Origin: DATBLE01 sp046732255
GTDB taxonomy: Bacteria; Actinomycetota; Thermoleophilia; Gaiellales; Gaiellaceae
Direction: 5' to 3'
DNA length: 64,000 nucleotides
Assembly (NCBI GenBank): GCA_046732255.1
Contig: JBKPMR010000001.1
Span: 10,167-74,166, forward strand
Shown: piece by piece, positions 49,723-58,876 of the stretch
How positions within the stretch are numbered: the first letter of the stretch is position 1
Layout of the letters: each line of letters opens with the position of its first letter
Made by a program: the position numbers and the translations under genes
The notes under the pieces: generated by a model
The model's input: the letters and a program-made list of their open reading frames with translations, nothing else
Databases searched by the model: none
What the model was told of the DNA's origin: nothing

Positions 49723-50404
49723 GCACGCCTCGTGCGAGCGCGGTCGCCAGGTGCACGACCCGCACCTGCGACCCGACCTTCTCGGCGCGCCCGCGCAGAT
49801 GCATGAGACAGCCGGGATCGGCGGTGACGATCGTCCCCGTCGCCGCGCCGCCCGCCAGCTTGTCGTCCGCCATCGCGACCGAGACCTCCGGCTGGCGCAC
49901 CGAGAACGTCCCGCCGAACCCGCAGCACAGATCCGCGCGCGGCAACGGGACGACCTCGGCGCCGGACGCGCCCAGCAAACGCCGCGGCTCAGCCGCGATC
50001 CGGAGCTCGCGCAGCATGTGACACGAGTCGTGGTAGGAGACCCGTACGCCCGCGTTGCGCGGAAGCGGCCGAAAGCGAACCGAGGCCAGGAACGCTGACA
50101 GCTCCCACACCTCGTAGCCGTCCACCCCGAGCAGCTCCGGGAGGTAGTGCGAGGCCATCGTCGCGCACGACCCGGAGGGGACGACGATCGGCAGCTCGCG
50201 TGAGAACGCGCGGGCGAACGACCGCGCCACCCGTCGCGCCGCCGCCCGATGCCCGGCGTTGAACGCCGGCTGGCCACAGCAGACCTGCCGCCGCGGGAAC
50301 TCGACGTCGTACCCCGCCTGGCGCAGCAGCGTCTCCGCATCGGCCACCGCCTGAGGGAACGCGAGATCGCCGAGACAGGTCGCAAAGAGCTGAACGGAAG
50401 GCAC
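49715..50404 (-). CDS. lutA: CCG-domain protein, lactate utilization protein A
   Basis: 229 residues from a GTG. Two cysteine-rich CCG modules: RQVCCGQPAFNAGH with PSGSC, and SYHDSCHMLRELRI with DLCCGFGGTFS and ADPGCLMHLRG. The same modules occur in heterodisulfide reductase and glycolate oxidase GlcF. First gene of lutABC, 23 bases downstream of rhaM on the same strand, so lutABC may be cotranscribed with rhaI-rhaM. Confidence 0.92.
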   Translation of the reverse strand: MPSVQLFATCLGDLAFPQAVADAETLLRQAGYDVEFPRRQVCCGQPAFNAGHRAAARRVARSFARAFSRELPIVVPSGSCATMASHYLPELLGVDGYEVWELSAFLASVRFRPLPRNAGVRVSYHDSCHMLRELRIAAEPRRLLGASGAEVVPLPRADLCCGFGGTFSVRQPEVSVAMADDKLAGGAATGTIVTADPGCLMHLRGRAEKVGSQVRVVHLATALARGVRA

Positions 50405-50427
50405 GCCGAGACTCTAGGGCCAAGCCG

Positions 50428-50739
50428 TCAGTCGAGCCGGAAGATCTCCTCGAGCGCAGGAGGCCCGCCCTCCGGAACCCGCTCCTCGAGCAAGACCGCC
50501 ATGGCGTCCTGCCATCTGGTGCAGACCTCCTGCGTCGCCAGATGCTCGGCCGCACGCTCGAGGTCGTCCGCCTCGAAGTAGCCGAAGACCTGATTTCCGT
50601 CGCGGAAGATGGAGTAGTTGCGGATCCCGGCGTCCCTCAGCGCCTGCAGCATCTCTGGCCAGACGGAGCGATGCGCCTCGACGTACTCGTCGATCTTCTC
50701 CGGCCGAACACGGAGGACGAACGCGCTGCGCTGGGTCAT
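50428..50739 (-). CDS. rhaM: L-rhamnose mutarotase
   Basis: 103 residues from the ATG at 50739, overlapping the rhaI stop (ATGA). FVLRVRPEKIDEYVEAHRSVWPEMLQALRDAGIRNYSIF carries the His and Trp/Tyr residues of the mutarotase fold, followed by VFGYFEADDLERA and the terminal RWQDAM and LEEIFRLD blocks. It interconverts the alpha and beta anomers of rhamnose for the isomerase. Confidence 0.93.
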   Translation of the reverse strand: MTQRSAFVLRVRPEKIDEYVEAHRSVWPEMLQALRDAGIRNYSIFRDGNQVFGYFEADDLERAAEHLATQEVCTRWQDAMAVLLEERVPEGGPPALEEIFRLD

Positions 50740-51893
50740 GTCGTCTCGTAGGCGCTCTCGACCGAGGCCGTACCACGCTCGTGCGCTCGCTGAGCCGCGT
50801 AGCCGCCCGCTCTGAACGCCTCGACCGGATCGGGATCGACCCCGAGCTCGGCCCGCAGCCTGCCGAGGAGCGGTCTGACGTCGGTCTCGAAGGCGTCGAC
50901 CAGGAGACGATGGGCTCCCAGCACGTCTCCGGCCTGCTGAGCGTCGGCGACACGCGGCTCGTCGACGAGCAGGGACTTCGCGTACGCCGTCTGGATGTTC
51001 ATCACGGACTGGATCATCGCGTCGATCTTCCCCTCGACGTTGTGCGACTGGTCGATCATGAATGCCACCTGCTCGCCGCCGCCGAGGGCGATCTCGCGCA
51101 TGACCAGGAAGAGCTCGAACGGCTCGATCGCCCCGACGATCAGATCGTCGTCGGCGTACTTCCGGTTGTTGAAGTGGAACCCCCCGAGCAGGCCCTCCGA
51201 CAGGAGGACGGCGACGATCTGTTCGATGTTCGTGCCCTGGGCGTGGTGGCCCGTGTCGACGAGCACCTGTGCCTGCGGGCCAAGGCGTCGGCAGGCCAGC
51301 GCGGCTGTGCCCCAGTCGGGGAGATCGGTGCTGTAGAACCCCGGCTCGAACAGCTTGTACTCGACGAGCAGGCGCATTCCCTCCGGCAGCTCGGCGTAGA
51401 CCGCTTCCAGGCCGTCGAGCAGCCTGGCGTGTCGTCCGGCCAGGCTGTCCTGCCCTGGATAGTTCGTGCCGTCGGCCAGCCAGAGGCTGACGATCGAGGA
51501 GCCGACCTCGGACGCGATCTCGACGCATTCCCGGCAGTGCTCGATCGCCCGTGAACGGACGGCGGGGTCGGGGTTGCAGATGCTTCCGAGCCGGTAGTCG
51601 TCGTCGCCGAAGAGGTTCGGGTTGATCGCTCCGATCTGCACGCCCGCCGACTCGGCAAAACCGCGCAGCTCGCCGTAGTCCTCGACGGCATCCCAGGGGA
51701 TGTGGAGCGCGACGCGTGGGCAACAGCCGGTGAGGCGGTGGACGAGCGCAGCGTCCTCGATCCGCTCACGAACCGTCCGCGCCGCGCCGGGCCAGGGATA
51801 GACGTGGAAGCGGGTCCCCGAGTTCCCGTAGCCCCAGGAGGGAGTCTCGATCTCGAGCCGCCTCAACCTGTCGAGGATGGCGCGTTCGTCCAT
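50736..51893 (-). CDS. rhaI: L-rhamnose isomerase, RhaI type
   Basis: 385 residues. Xylose-isomerase-like barrel: SSIVSLWLADGTNYPGQD, LLVEYKLFEPGFY (metal Glu), VLVDTGHHAQGTNIE (Asp and His), GGFHFNNRKYADDDL, and AFMIDQSHNVEGKIDAM. This is the Pseudomonas stutzeri/actinobacterial RhaI rather than E. coli RhaA. Converts L-rhamnose to L-rhamnulose. It is divergent from the DeoR gene; the shared gap holds the operator at 51935. No ribosome site is evident. Confidence 0.93.
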   Translation of the reverse strand: MDERAILDRLRRLEIETPSWGYGNSGTRFHVYPWPGAARTVRERIEDAALVHRLTGCCPRVALHIPWDAVEDYGELRGFAESAGVQIGAINPNLFGDDDYRLGSICNPDPAVRSRAIEHCRECVEIASEVGSSIVSLWLADGTNYPGQDSLAGRHARLLDGLEAVYAELPEGMRLLVEYKLFEPGFYSTDLPDWGTAALACRRLGPQAQVLVDTGHHAQGTNIEQIVAVLLSEGLLGGFHFNNRKYADDDLIVGAIEPFELFLVMREIALGGGEQVAFMIDQSHNVEGKIDAMIQSVMNIQTAYAKSLLVDEPRVADAQQAGDVLGAHRLLVDAFETDVRPLLGRLRAELGVDPDPVEAFRAGGYAAQRAHERGTASVESAYETT

Positions 51894-51934
51894 CGCGGCG
51901 CAGTTTGACGCATCCGGCGACCGATTACGAATTC

Positions 51935-51961
51935 GCTTTCGAAATCATCCGTTTCGAAAGC
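51935..51961. promoter_or_regulatory. Probable DeoR-type (RhaR) operator
   Basis: Perfect inverted repeat GCTTTCGAAA (51935-51944) and TTTCGAAAGC (51952-51961) with a 7-base spacer, in the gap between rhaI and the DeoR gene. It lies directly against the -35 box at 51964. The right arm and -35 recur with identical spacing at 63981. Confidence 0.75.
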
Positions 51962-51963
51962 TC

Positions 51964-51993
51964 TTGACATGCAGTCGGCCTCCGGCGTAGGGT
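51964..51993 (+). promoter_or_regulatory. Promoter of the DeoR/rhamnose operon
   Basis: -35 TTGACA (51964-51969) and -10 TAGGGT (51988-51993) with an 18-base spacer. The operator touches the -35, so binding would block RNA polymerase. Confidence 0.7.
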
Positions 51994-52045
51994 CGCACCC
52001 ATCGACGGCCAGCCCGAAGCATCGGCGTATTCCCAAGAGCAACGG

Positions 52046-52867
52046 ATGCAGCAGGTCCTCCGGATGCTCGAGACCCGGGATTCCGTTCACGTTGCGGAAC
52101 TTGCGGAGACGTTTTCGGTTTCGGAGGTCACCGTCCGCAGCGACCTGACGGCGCTCGCGAAGCAGGGCCTCGTCGCACGCGTGCGGGGCGGCGTGCGTGC
52201 GTTGCAACAGGGGCAGTCGGAAGTCGGCTTCGATCTGCGCCTGCGGCTCGAAGTCCAGAACAAGCGGGCGATTGCGCGGGCGGCGGCCGCGCTCGTCGAC
52301 GAAGGCGAGGCGGTCGCGCTGGACGCGAGCACGACGGCGTACTACCTGGCGCTCGAGCTCCGGACGAAGCGGGAGCTGGTCGTGGTGACGAACGGGCTTC
52401 TCGTCGCAACCGCGCTCGCCGACGCGCCCGGCATCTCGGTGCTCGTCACCGGCGGGATGCTGCGGCTGTCGGCGATGTCACTCGTCGGCGACCTCGGCAC
52501 CGACGTCCTCCGCACGACGCGGATCAACAAGGGCTTCCTCGGCGCCCGCGGCCTCAGCCTCGAGCGGGGTCTGATGGACCTCAACCCCGACGAGGTCCGC
52601 ATCAAGCAGGAGATGGCCGATGCGTGCGAGCAGGTCTACGGCATCTTCGACGGGACGAAGTGGCACCGCAGCGCCCTGCTCGCCTTCGTCTCGGTCGAGG
52701 AGCTCGGCGGGATCATCACGGACTCGGGCGCCCCGGCCGACGAGATCGACGCGTGGCGGGCGGCCGGCGTGGACGTCATCACCGTCGACCCAGGGCCGAG
52801 CGAGGCGCCTCCGATCCGGCCGCGCGACCTGCGGCGAGCCGTTCGAAACGACGAGTTGCTCGGCTGA
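52046..52867 (+). CDS. DeoR-family regulator of rhamnose catabolism
   Basis: 273 residues from the ATG at 52046; family alignment (SAYSQEQRMQQVLRMLETR) hints that translation may begin slightly upstream, but no other start codon is near. N-terminal helix-turn-helix AELAETFSVSEVTVRSDL, then the DeoR sugar-phosphate sensor domain (VALDASTTAYYLALEL, VTNGLLVATALADAPG, TGGMLR, DLNPDEVRIKQEM). First gene of the plus-strand rha operon, one base overlap with the kinase. Likely a repressor released by a rhamnose intermediate. Confidence 0.88.
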   Translation: MQQVLRMLETRDSVHVAELAETFSVSEVTVRSDLTALAKQGLVARVRGGVRALQQGQSEVGFDLRLRLEVQNKRAIARAAAALVDEGEAVALDASTTAYYLALELRTKRELVVVTNGLLVATALADAPGISVLVTGGMLRLSAMSLVGDLGTDVLRTTRINKGFLGARGLSLERGLMDLNPDEVRIKQEMADACEQVYGIFDGTKWHRSALLAFVSVEELGGIITDSGAPADEIDAWRAAGVDVITVDPGPSEAPPIRPRDLRRAVRNDELLG

Positions 52868-54354
52868 TGACGGCCATGGCTGCCATCGATCTCGGCGCCC
52901 AGAGCGGCCGTGTCGCCGTCGGGCGCTTCGACGGCGAACGGCTCGCCGTGGACGAGGTGCACCGCTTCGAAAACGCACCCGTGAGCGAGGACGGAATCCT
53001 CCGCTGGGACCTCCACCGCCTGTTCGAGGAGACACTCGCCGGCCTCCGGGCGGCCGCCCGCAGCGCCGACGTCGATTCGCTGGCGGTCGACTCGTGGGCT
53101 GTCGACTTCGGTCTGCTCGACCGGCAGGGTCGGTTGCTCGAGCAACCGAGGCACTACCGGGACGCACGCCGGGCGGGGGCGACGGAAACCGTCTACTCAC
53201 GGGTCCCGCCCCGCGAGCTGTACGAGCAAACCGGCATCCAGCTGCTTCCGATCAACTCGCTCTTCGAGCTCGCCGCGATGGCCGCCGACGGCGATCCAAC
53301 ACTCGATCAGGCCGAGACGTTGCTCCTGATTCCCGACCTCTTTCATCACCGGCTCTGCGGCAGCGCGACGACGGAGTTCACCAACGCCACGACCACGCAG
53401 TGCTTCGACCCGCGGACGCACGCGTGGGCGAACGACCTCGTCGACCGGCTCGGCATTCCGACGCGAGTCTTCCCCGACGTGGTCGAGCCGGGAACCGCGC
53501 TCGGGCCTCTGGACGCCGAGGTCGCGGCCGACACGGGCATCCGAGACGCGACCGTCGTCGCCGCGGCGACCCACGACACCGGGTCGGCGGTCGCCGCCGT
53601 CCCCTTCCGGCGGCCGGACGCCGCCTTCCTGAGCGTCGGCACCTGGTCGCTCGTCGGCTTCGAGGCGACCGCCCCGATGATCACCGACTCGACCTTCGCG
53701 GCGAACGTGACCAACGAGGGAGGAGTCGGTGGCACGTACCGGTTGCTTCGAAACGTGACTGCACTCTGGCTCCTGGACGAGTGCCGCCGGAGCTGGGCGG
53801 CCGACGGCCGGGTCTACTCCTTCTCGGAGCTCATCGAGCTGGCCGGCTCCGCCCCCACCCTCCGATCCCTCGTCGACACCGACGACCCCAGCTTCGCCAC
53901 TCCCGGCGACATGCCCGCCAGGATTGCCCGGTACTGCGCCCGGACGGGCCAACCCGAGCCGCTCGAACCGGCCCACGCCGCCCGCTGCATCCTCGAGAGC
54001 ATCGCGCTCAAGCACGCCCAGGCGATCGAGGTCGTGTCCCGCGCGACCGGGCTGGAGCCCGCCGAGTTGCACGTCGTCGGCGGCGGCGCGAAGAACGAGC
54101 TCCTGTGTGACTGGACCGCCCAGGCGACCGGCCTGCCGGTGCTCGCCGGACCGGAGGAGGCGACGCTGCTCGGCAACCTCCTCGTCCAGGCGATCGCGCT
54201 CGGCGAGGTCGGCTCGCTCGACGAGGCGCGCGAGGTCGTACGCAGATCGTTCAAGCCGACGCTGTACGAGCCGGCGGCCACGCCCGAGTGGGAGGACGCG
54301 CGCCGGCGCTTCGAGACGCTCATCGACCGAAGAAGCCGTGAGGTGACGGTGTGA
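52867..54354 (+). CDS. rhaB: Rhamnulokinase
   Basis: 495 residues, TGATG junction with the regulator. FGGY-kinase features: AAIDLGAQSGRVAVG phosphate loop, LAVDSWAVDFGLLD, NATTTQCFDP, AAATHDTGSAVAAVP (catalytic Asp), FLSVGTWSLVG and VVGGGAKNELLCDWTA. The QSGR and GTWSL versions are those of rhamnulokinases. Phosphorylates L-rhamnulose at O1. Overlaps the following gene by 4 bases. Confidence 0.93.
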   Translation: MTAMAAIDLGAQSGRVAVGRFDGERLAVDEVHRFENAPVSEDGILRWDLHRLFEETLAGLRAAARSADVDSLAVDSWAVDFGLLDRQGRLLEQPRHYRDARRAGATETVYSRVPPRELYEQTGIQLLPINSLFELAAMAADGDPTLDQAETLLLIPDLFHHRLCGSATTEFTNATTTQCFDPRTHAWANDLVDRLGIPTRVFPDVVEPGTALGPLDAEVAADTGIRDATVVAAATHDTGSAVAAVPFRRPDAAFLSVGTWSLVGFEATAPMITDSTFAANVTNEGGVGGTYRLLRNVTALWLLDECRRSWAADGRVYSFSELIELAGSAPTLRSLVDTDDPSFATPGDMPARIARYCARTGQPEPLEPAHAARCILESIALKHAQAIEVVSRATGLEPAELHVVGGGAKNELLCDWTAQATGLPVLAGPEEATLLGNLLVQAIALGEVGSLDEAREVVRRSFKPTLYEPAATPEWEDARRRFETLIDRRSREVTV

Positions 54355-55580
54355 CCGCCGTCCGCTTCCTCGCGCCAGACACGGACGCCTACGTCACGAG
54401 CGTCCAACGTCACGCCGCCGAATTCGAGCAGCGGACCGGGCTCGCGCTCGACATCCGCATCGTCCCGAGCGACGAGTACTTCTCGAACGAGATCCACGGC
54501 TACCTGAGCGGCGCCGACGCGGCCGACGTCTTCATGTCGGGCCCGGTTCTCGTCTGGGAGCATGCCGCCGCGGGCTTCGTCCAGCCTCTCGACGACTTCC
54601 TCGGCCAAACGAGCGACACCTACCGGTCCGACGACTTCGTCGACGCGCTCCTTGCCGCGAACCGCTGGGACGGCCGCGCCGGCAGCCAGCTCGGCTCGGG
54701 GCCGTTACTCGAGATCCCGGTGAACTGCGAGTCGTACAACCTCGCCTACGTCCCGGCGCACCTCGAGGCGGCAGGGGTCGCCGCGCCGGAGTCGTGGGAG
54801 GAGTTCTTCGCCGCCGCACGCGCGGTGGCGGCATCGGGCTCGCACCGCGGCTTCGGCCAGCGGGGCGTCGACGTGTGGCACACGATGTACACGGGCTTCG
54901 CGACGCAGTTCTGGTCGTACGGAGCGCGCGACTTCGAGGACGGTCGCTGCGCAATCGCCTCGGACGTGGCGGTGCGCGCTACCGCCGACTTCCTCTCCGC
55001 ACTGCACGCCGCCGGGCCGGAGGACTGGCCCAACCAGCGCTGGTACGAGCTGGCGCTCGAGTTCGCGCAGGGGCGATACGCGCTCATGGTCGACTCGGAC
55101 CACTACGTCGCCTACTTCGAGGACCCGCGCTGTTCCGGCCTCGTCGGCGAGATCGCGTACGCGTTGCCGCCGAGCGGGCCCGTCGGACGCCGTCCGAATC
55201 TCTGGACGTGGTCCGTGGTCGTTAACGCCCGGACGCGCAACCTCGACGGCGCGTGGCGGTTCGTCGAATGGGCCACCGGACCGGACTTTCTGCGTCGGTC
55301 CGCGTCCGAGGGGAACATGAATCCCACGCGCCTGAGCACGTGGGACGACGAGGAGTTCCGGGGTCGTGCGAGCGCCTGGGGGTCGTTCTACGAGGTCGCC
55401 AGAAGACTCGTCGAGCAGGAGGCGTCCGTGCTCGTCATGCCGATGCCGAATTACCGCCAGGTCGCGACCCGCTGGGTCGGGGCGCTGCGGGACGCCTACG
55501 CCGGCCGCGACGTGCGTGACGCCCTCGAGGAAGCGGCCGACGAGATCGACAGCTTGACGAGTGCCGGGGCGCCTGCGTGA
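54351..55580 (+). CDS. Family 1 extracellular-solute-binding-like protein lacking a signal peptide
   Basis: 409 residues. The fold is that of sugar-binding proteins of ABC transporters (FEQRTGLALDIRIVPSDEY, LLEIPVNCESYNLAYV, ESWEEFFAAARAV, NLWTWSVVVNARTRNLDGAWRFVEWATGPDF). It starts MTAVRFLAPD with no signal peptide or lipobox, and no partner permease of that transporter class is present. Its start overlaps rhaB and its end overlaps the aldolase gene, so it is made as part of a cytoplasmic enzyme set. Possible roles: intracellular sugar sensor or buffer, or a gene that lost its signal sequence. Confidence 0.8.
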   Translation: MTAVRFLAPDTDAYVTSVQRHAAEFEQRTGLALDIRIVPSDEYFSNEIHGYLSGADAADVFMSGPVLVWEHAAAGFVQPLDDFLGQTSDTYRSDDFVDALLAANRWDGRAGSQLGSGPLLEIPVNCESYNLAYVPAHLEAAGVAAPESWEEFFAAARAVAASGSHRGFGQRGVDVWHTMYTGFATQFWSYGARDFEDGRCAIASDVAVRATADFLSALHAAGPEDWPNQRWYELALEFAQGRYALMVDSDHYVAYFEDPRCSGLVGEIAYALPPSGPVGRRPNLWTWSVVVNARTRNLDGAWRFVEWATGPDFLRRSASEGNMNPTRLSTWDDEEFRGRASAWGSFYEVARRLVEQEASVLVMPMPNYRQVATRWVGALRDAYAGRDVRDALEEAADEIDSLTSAGAPA

Positions 55581-57691
55581 CGGCGCACGTCGACACTCTG
55601 CGCGGGATCCCGGCGCCCCAGGATCGCTGGGACGGGACGGCGGCGCCGAATCCTCTGCTGGCGGCGCTCGCCTACCGCTCGAACCTCCTCGGCGCCGACC
55701 GCGCGATCGCGAACCAGGGCGGCGGCAATACGTCGTCGAAGGCGACCGAGCGCGATCACCTGGGCCGCGACGTGCGCGTCCTGTGGGTGAAGGGATCGGG
55801 CACGGACCTGGCGACGATCACGCCCGCCGGCTTCGCCGGGCTTCGTCTGGACGAGCTGTTGCCGTTGCGGGAACGCACCGAGATGGGCGACGCGACGATG
55901 GTCGACTACCTGCTTCGTTGCGCCGTACGACCCGACCAGCCGCGCCCCTCGATCGAGACGCTCCTCCACGCCTTCGTCACGGCCGAGCACGTCGACCACA
56001 CGCATCCCGACGCGATCATCGCCCTGACGTCGACTCCGGGCGGGCGAGCGCTCGCGGACGAGACCTTCGGGGCGGAAGCCGTCTGGCTCGACTACCAGCG
56101 GCCGGGCTTCGACATGTCCCGTCGAATCGCTCTCCTCCTCGAGGAGCACCCGCAGGCACGGGCGGTGCTGCTCGAGCGGCACGGTCTCGTCACCTGGGGC
56201 GCGACCGGCGAGGAGAGCTACCGGGCAACGCTCGAATTCGTCAGCCGGGCGGCGGCTGCGATCGAGCGTGCCGCCGGCGGACGGTTCGGCCTCGGCGGCG
56301 AACACGTTGCGGAGCTGCGGGAAGGGCACGAGCGATCCTCCCTCCTCGCGAGCACCCTTCCCGCGCTCCGCGGCGCTCTGCGGGCTGATGCCGACGGCGT
56401 GATCCTCGAGGTCGACGACAGTCCGGAGGCGATCGCCTTCGCCTCGTCGCTGAAGGCGGCCGAGGTCAGCCAGGTGGGAGCGCCGTGCCCCGACCACTTG
56501 ATCCACACGAAGCACAAGCCGCTCGTCGTGGACTTCGACCCGGAACGGAACGACGCCGCCGATCTCCGGGCGGCGTTCCGCTCCGGCGTCGATGCCTACG
56601 CCGAGTGGTATCGCGCGTACTACGAGCGGAACGTCGACGACGAGACCCGGCAGTTCCGCATCGACCCCGCGGGCCCGCGCGTCGTGCTCGTCCCGGGCAT
56701 CGGCATCGTCACCACCGGCCAGAACGCGTCCAGGGCCAGACTGACCCGCGACCTGTACCACCGGGCGATCGCCGTTCAGGACGCCGCGGACGCCTTGGGC
56801 GGTTTCCGGTCGCTGAGCGAATCCGAGGCCTTCGCGATCGAGTACTGGCCGCTCGAGCGGTACAAGCTGGCGCAGGCACCGCCCGAGGGCGAGCTCGCCG
56901 GGCGGGTTGCCCTGATCACCGGCGGCGCGAGCGGGATCGGACGGGCCGCTGCGCGAATCCTTGCCGCGAACGGCGCGCACGTCGTGGTCGGCGACCTGAA
57001 CCTCGCGGGGGCGCAGGAGGTGGCGGAGGAGATCGTCGAAGCCCGCGGCCTCCGCCGGGCATGCGCGGTCCAGGTCGACGTCACCGAGGAGGATGCCGTC
57101 CAGGCGCTGGTCGACCGGGCGGTGGCCGAGTACGGCGGCCTCGACATCCTGGTCGCATCGGCGGGGCTCGCATCGAGCGCACCGATCACCGAGACCACCC
57201 TGGAGGACTGGGAGCGCAACTACGCCGTCCTTGCGCGCGGCTACTTCCTCGCTGCCCGCGACTCCTTCCGGGTGATGGTCGAGCAAGGCCGCGGCGGCTC
57301 GATCGTGTTCGTCGCCTCGAAGAACGCGCTCGTCGCGGGCGCCAACGCCGCCGCGTACTCGTCGGCGAAGGCGGCCTCCCTGCACCTGGCCCGCTGCCTC
57401 GCCGAGGAAGGCGGGCCGCACGGAATTCGAGTGAACACGGTCAACCCCGACGCGGTGATCCAAGATTCGGGCATCTGGTCGTCGGACTGGAAGGCGGAGC
57501 GCGCGAGCACCTACGGCGTGACCACCGACGATCTCCAGTCGTTCTACCGGAGCCGCACCAAGCTCGGCGTCGACGTCTACCCCGAGGACGTCGCCGAGGC
57601 AATTGCGTTCCTGGCCGGGCCGCGATCGACGAAGTCGACGGGCAACGTGATCAACGTCGACGGCGGCGTGACGGCCGCTTACCCGCGATGA
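55577..57691 (+). CDS. rhaEW: Bifunctional rhamnulose-1-phosphate aldolase/short-chain dehydrogenase
   Basis: 704 residues. The N-terminal class II aldolase (to about 430) has GGGNTSSKATE, the zinc site in EHVDHTHPDAIIAL and LLERHGLVTWG. The C-terminal SDR (from about 440) has ITGGASGIGRAA near 445, SKNALVAG and YSSAK near 593. It splits rhamnulose-1-P into dihydroxyacetone phosphate and L-lactaldehyde; the SDR part would oxidise lactaldehyde to lactate. It is followed by a 7-codon ORF (57688-57711) carrying AAAGGAGG and about 80 bases before rhaS. Confidence 0.93.
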   Translation: MTAHVDTLRGIPAPQDRWDGTAAPNPLLAALAYRSNLLGADRAIANQGGGNTSSKATERDHLGRDVRVLWVKGSGTDLATITPAGFAGLRLDELLPLRERTEMGDATMVDYLLRCAVRPDQPRPSIETLLHAFVTAEHVDHTHPDAIIALTSTPGGRALADETFGAEAVWLDYQRPGFDMSRRIALLLEEHPQARAVLLERHGLVTWGATGEESYRATLEFVSRAAAAIERAAGGRFGLGGEHVAELREGHERSSLLASTLPALRGALRADADGVILEVDDSPEAIAFASSLKAAEVSQVGAPCPDHLIHTKHKPLVVDFDPERNDAADLRAAFRSGVDAYAEWYRAYYERNVDDETRQFRIDPAGPRVVLVPGIGIVTTGQNASRARLTRDLYHRAIAVQDAADALGGFRSLSESEAFAIEYWPLERYKLAQAPPEGELAGRVALITGGASGIGRAAARILAANGAHVVVGDLNLAGAQEVAEEIVEARGLRRACAVQVDVTEEDAVQALVDRAVAEYGGLDILVASAGLASSAPITETTLEDWERNYAVLARGYFLAARDSFRVMVEQGRGGSIVFVASKNALVAGANAAAYSSAKAASLHLARCLAEEGGPHGIRVNTVNPDAVIQDSGIWSSDWKAERASTYGVTTDDLQSFYRSRTKLGVDVYPEDVAEAIAFLAGPRSTKSTGNVINVDGGVTAAYPR

Positions 57692-57792
57692 CTCGCACGA
57701 AAGGAGGCTGACACGCCCACAGTGCCGGGACGGCCAGGAGCCGTCGAGCTGCGGTCTATCGACAGTCGTTGTATGCGAGAGGAGGAGGACGC

Positions 57793-58827
57793 ATGGTGAA
57801 GGTCAACACGTCGCGCAGCCGTCTGGCGATCGTCGCCGTGGCTGGGCTGGTCGTTGCCTGTGTAGCTGCGGCCGCGGCGCTCGCCGCCGGCGGAGGAGCA
57901 ACGAAGGGCAGGACGTTCTACTTCATCCCGAAGGACACGCTCAACCCGTACGAGGTGATCGCCGACCACGGCGGCAGGCTCGCCCTGACCGCACTGGGCG
58001 AGAAGCAGGTGGTCTCGTCCGGGACCGAGGACACCGCCGCGGCGCAGCAGCCCGCGATCCAGGCCGCGATCCAGAGCCACGCGGCGGGCATCGTCATCGC
58101 CGGGAACGACCCGCAGGCGGTGTGTCCGGCGCTGAAGCAGGCTCAGGCGCAGGGCACCAAGATCGTCGCGTTCGACTCGGACGTGAACTGCCGCCAGCTG
58201 TTCATCAACCAGGCGGACACCGAGACGATCGGTCGCAGCCAGATCCAGCTCCTGGCCAAGCTCATGCACAACAAGGGCCAGTTCGCGATTCTGTCGGCCG
58301 CCTCGACGGCGACCAACCAGAACGCCTGGATCAAGTACATGAAGCTGGAGCTCAAGAAGCCGGCCTACAAGAACATGAAGCTCGTGAAGATCTACTACGG
58401 GAACGACAACCCGGCTCAGTCGCGTCAGGCGACGGTCGCGATGCTCCAGGCGTATCCGAACCTCAAGGGGATCGAGTCTCCGACGACGGTGGGCATCTCG
58501 TCAGCCGCCCAGTACCTGTCGACCTCGAAGTACAAGAAGAAGGTCGTGCTGACGGGGCTCGGGCTGCCGAGCCAGATGAAGAAGTACGTGCACGACGGCA
58601 CGGTGACGGCCTTCGCGCTCTGGAACCCCGAGGACCTCGGCTACCTCGCCGGCTATGCGGTCACCGCCCTCGCGGACGGCAAGATCACCGGCAAGGTCGG
58701 AGAGACCTTCACCGCCGGGAAGCTCGGCAAGTACAAGATCGTCAAGGGGCCGGACGGCCGGCCGCAGGTGATCCTCGGACCGCCGTACACGTTCACGATC
58801 AAGAACGTCGACAAGTTCAAGTTCTAG
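57793..58827 (+). CDS. rhaS: Rhamnose ABC transporter, substrate-binding protein
   Basis: 344 residues from the ATG at 57793 (GAGGAGGACG upstream). N-terminal signal sequence (residues 8-36) with a possible lipobox VVAC at Cys23. RbsB/RhaS-type fold: RTFYFIPKDTLNPYEVIADHGG, AGIVIAGNDPQAVCPALKQA, IVAFDSDVNCRQLFINQADTE and ALWNPEDLGYLAGYAV. It captures rhamnose outside the membrane. A hairpin separates it from the downstream ATPase gene. Confidence 0.9.
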   Translation: MVKVNTSRSRLAIVAVAGLVVACVAAAAALAAGGGATKGRTFYFIPKDTLNPYEVIADHGGRLALTALGEKQVVSSGTEDTAAAQQPAIQAAIQSHAAGIVIAGNDPQAVCPALKQAQAQGTKIVAFDSDVNCRQLFINQADTETIGRSQIQLLAKLMHNKGQFAILSAASTATNQNAWIKYMKLELKKPAYKNMKLVKIYYGNDNPAQSRQATVAMLQAYPNLKGIESPTTVGISSAAQYLSTSKYKKKVVLTGLGLPSQMKKYVHDGTVTAFALWNPEDLGYLAGYAVTALADGKITGKVGETFTAGKLGKYKIVKGPDGRPQVILGPPYTFTIKNVDKFKF

Positions 58828-58840
58828 CAACCAGCAGGAC

Positions 58841-58870
58841 GAGGGGCTCCGCGCTCGCGCGGGGCTCCTC
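58841..58870 (+). terminator. Attenuating hairpin between rhaS and rhaT
   Basis: A 14-bp stem with two G-U pairs and a TC loop, 13 bases after the rhaS stop and before the ATPase gene in the same operon. Likely a partial terminator or 3' stabiliser that gives more binding protein than membrane components. Confidence 0.6.
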
Positions 58871-58876
58871 TTCCAT

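Noticed and set aside
57688..57711. 7-codon ORF overlapping the aldolase stop
   Set aside because: Too short to support as a gene; its AAAGGAGG has no good start codon at the right distance, so it was only mentioned.
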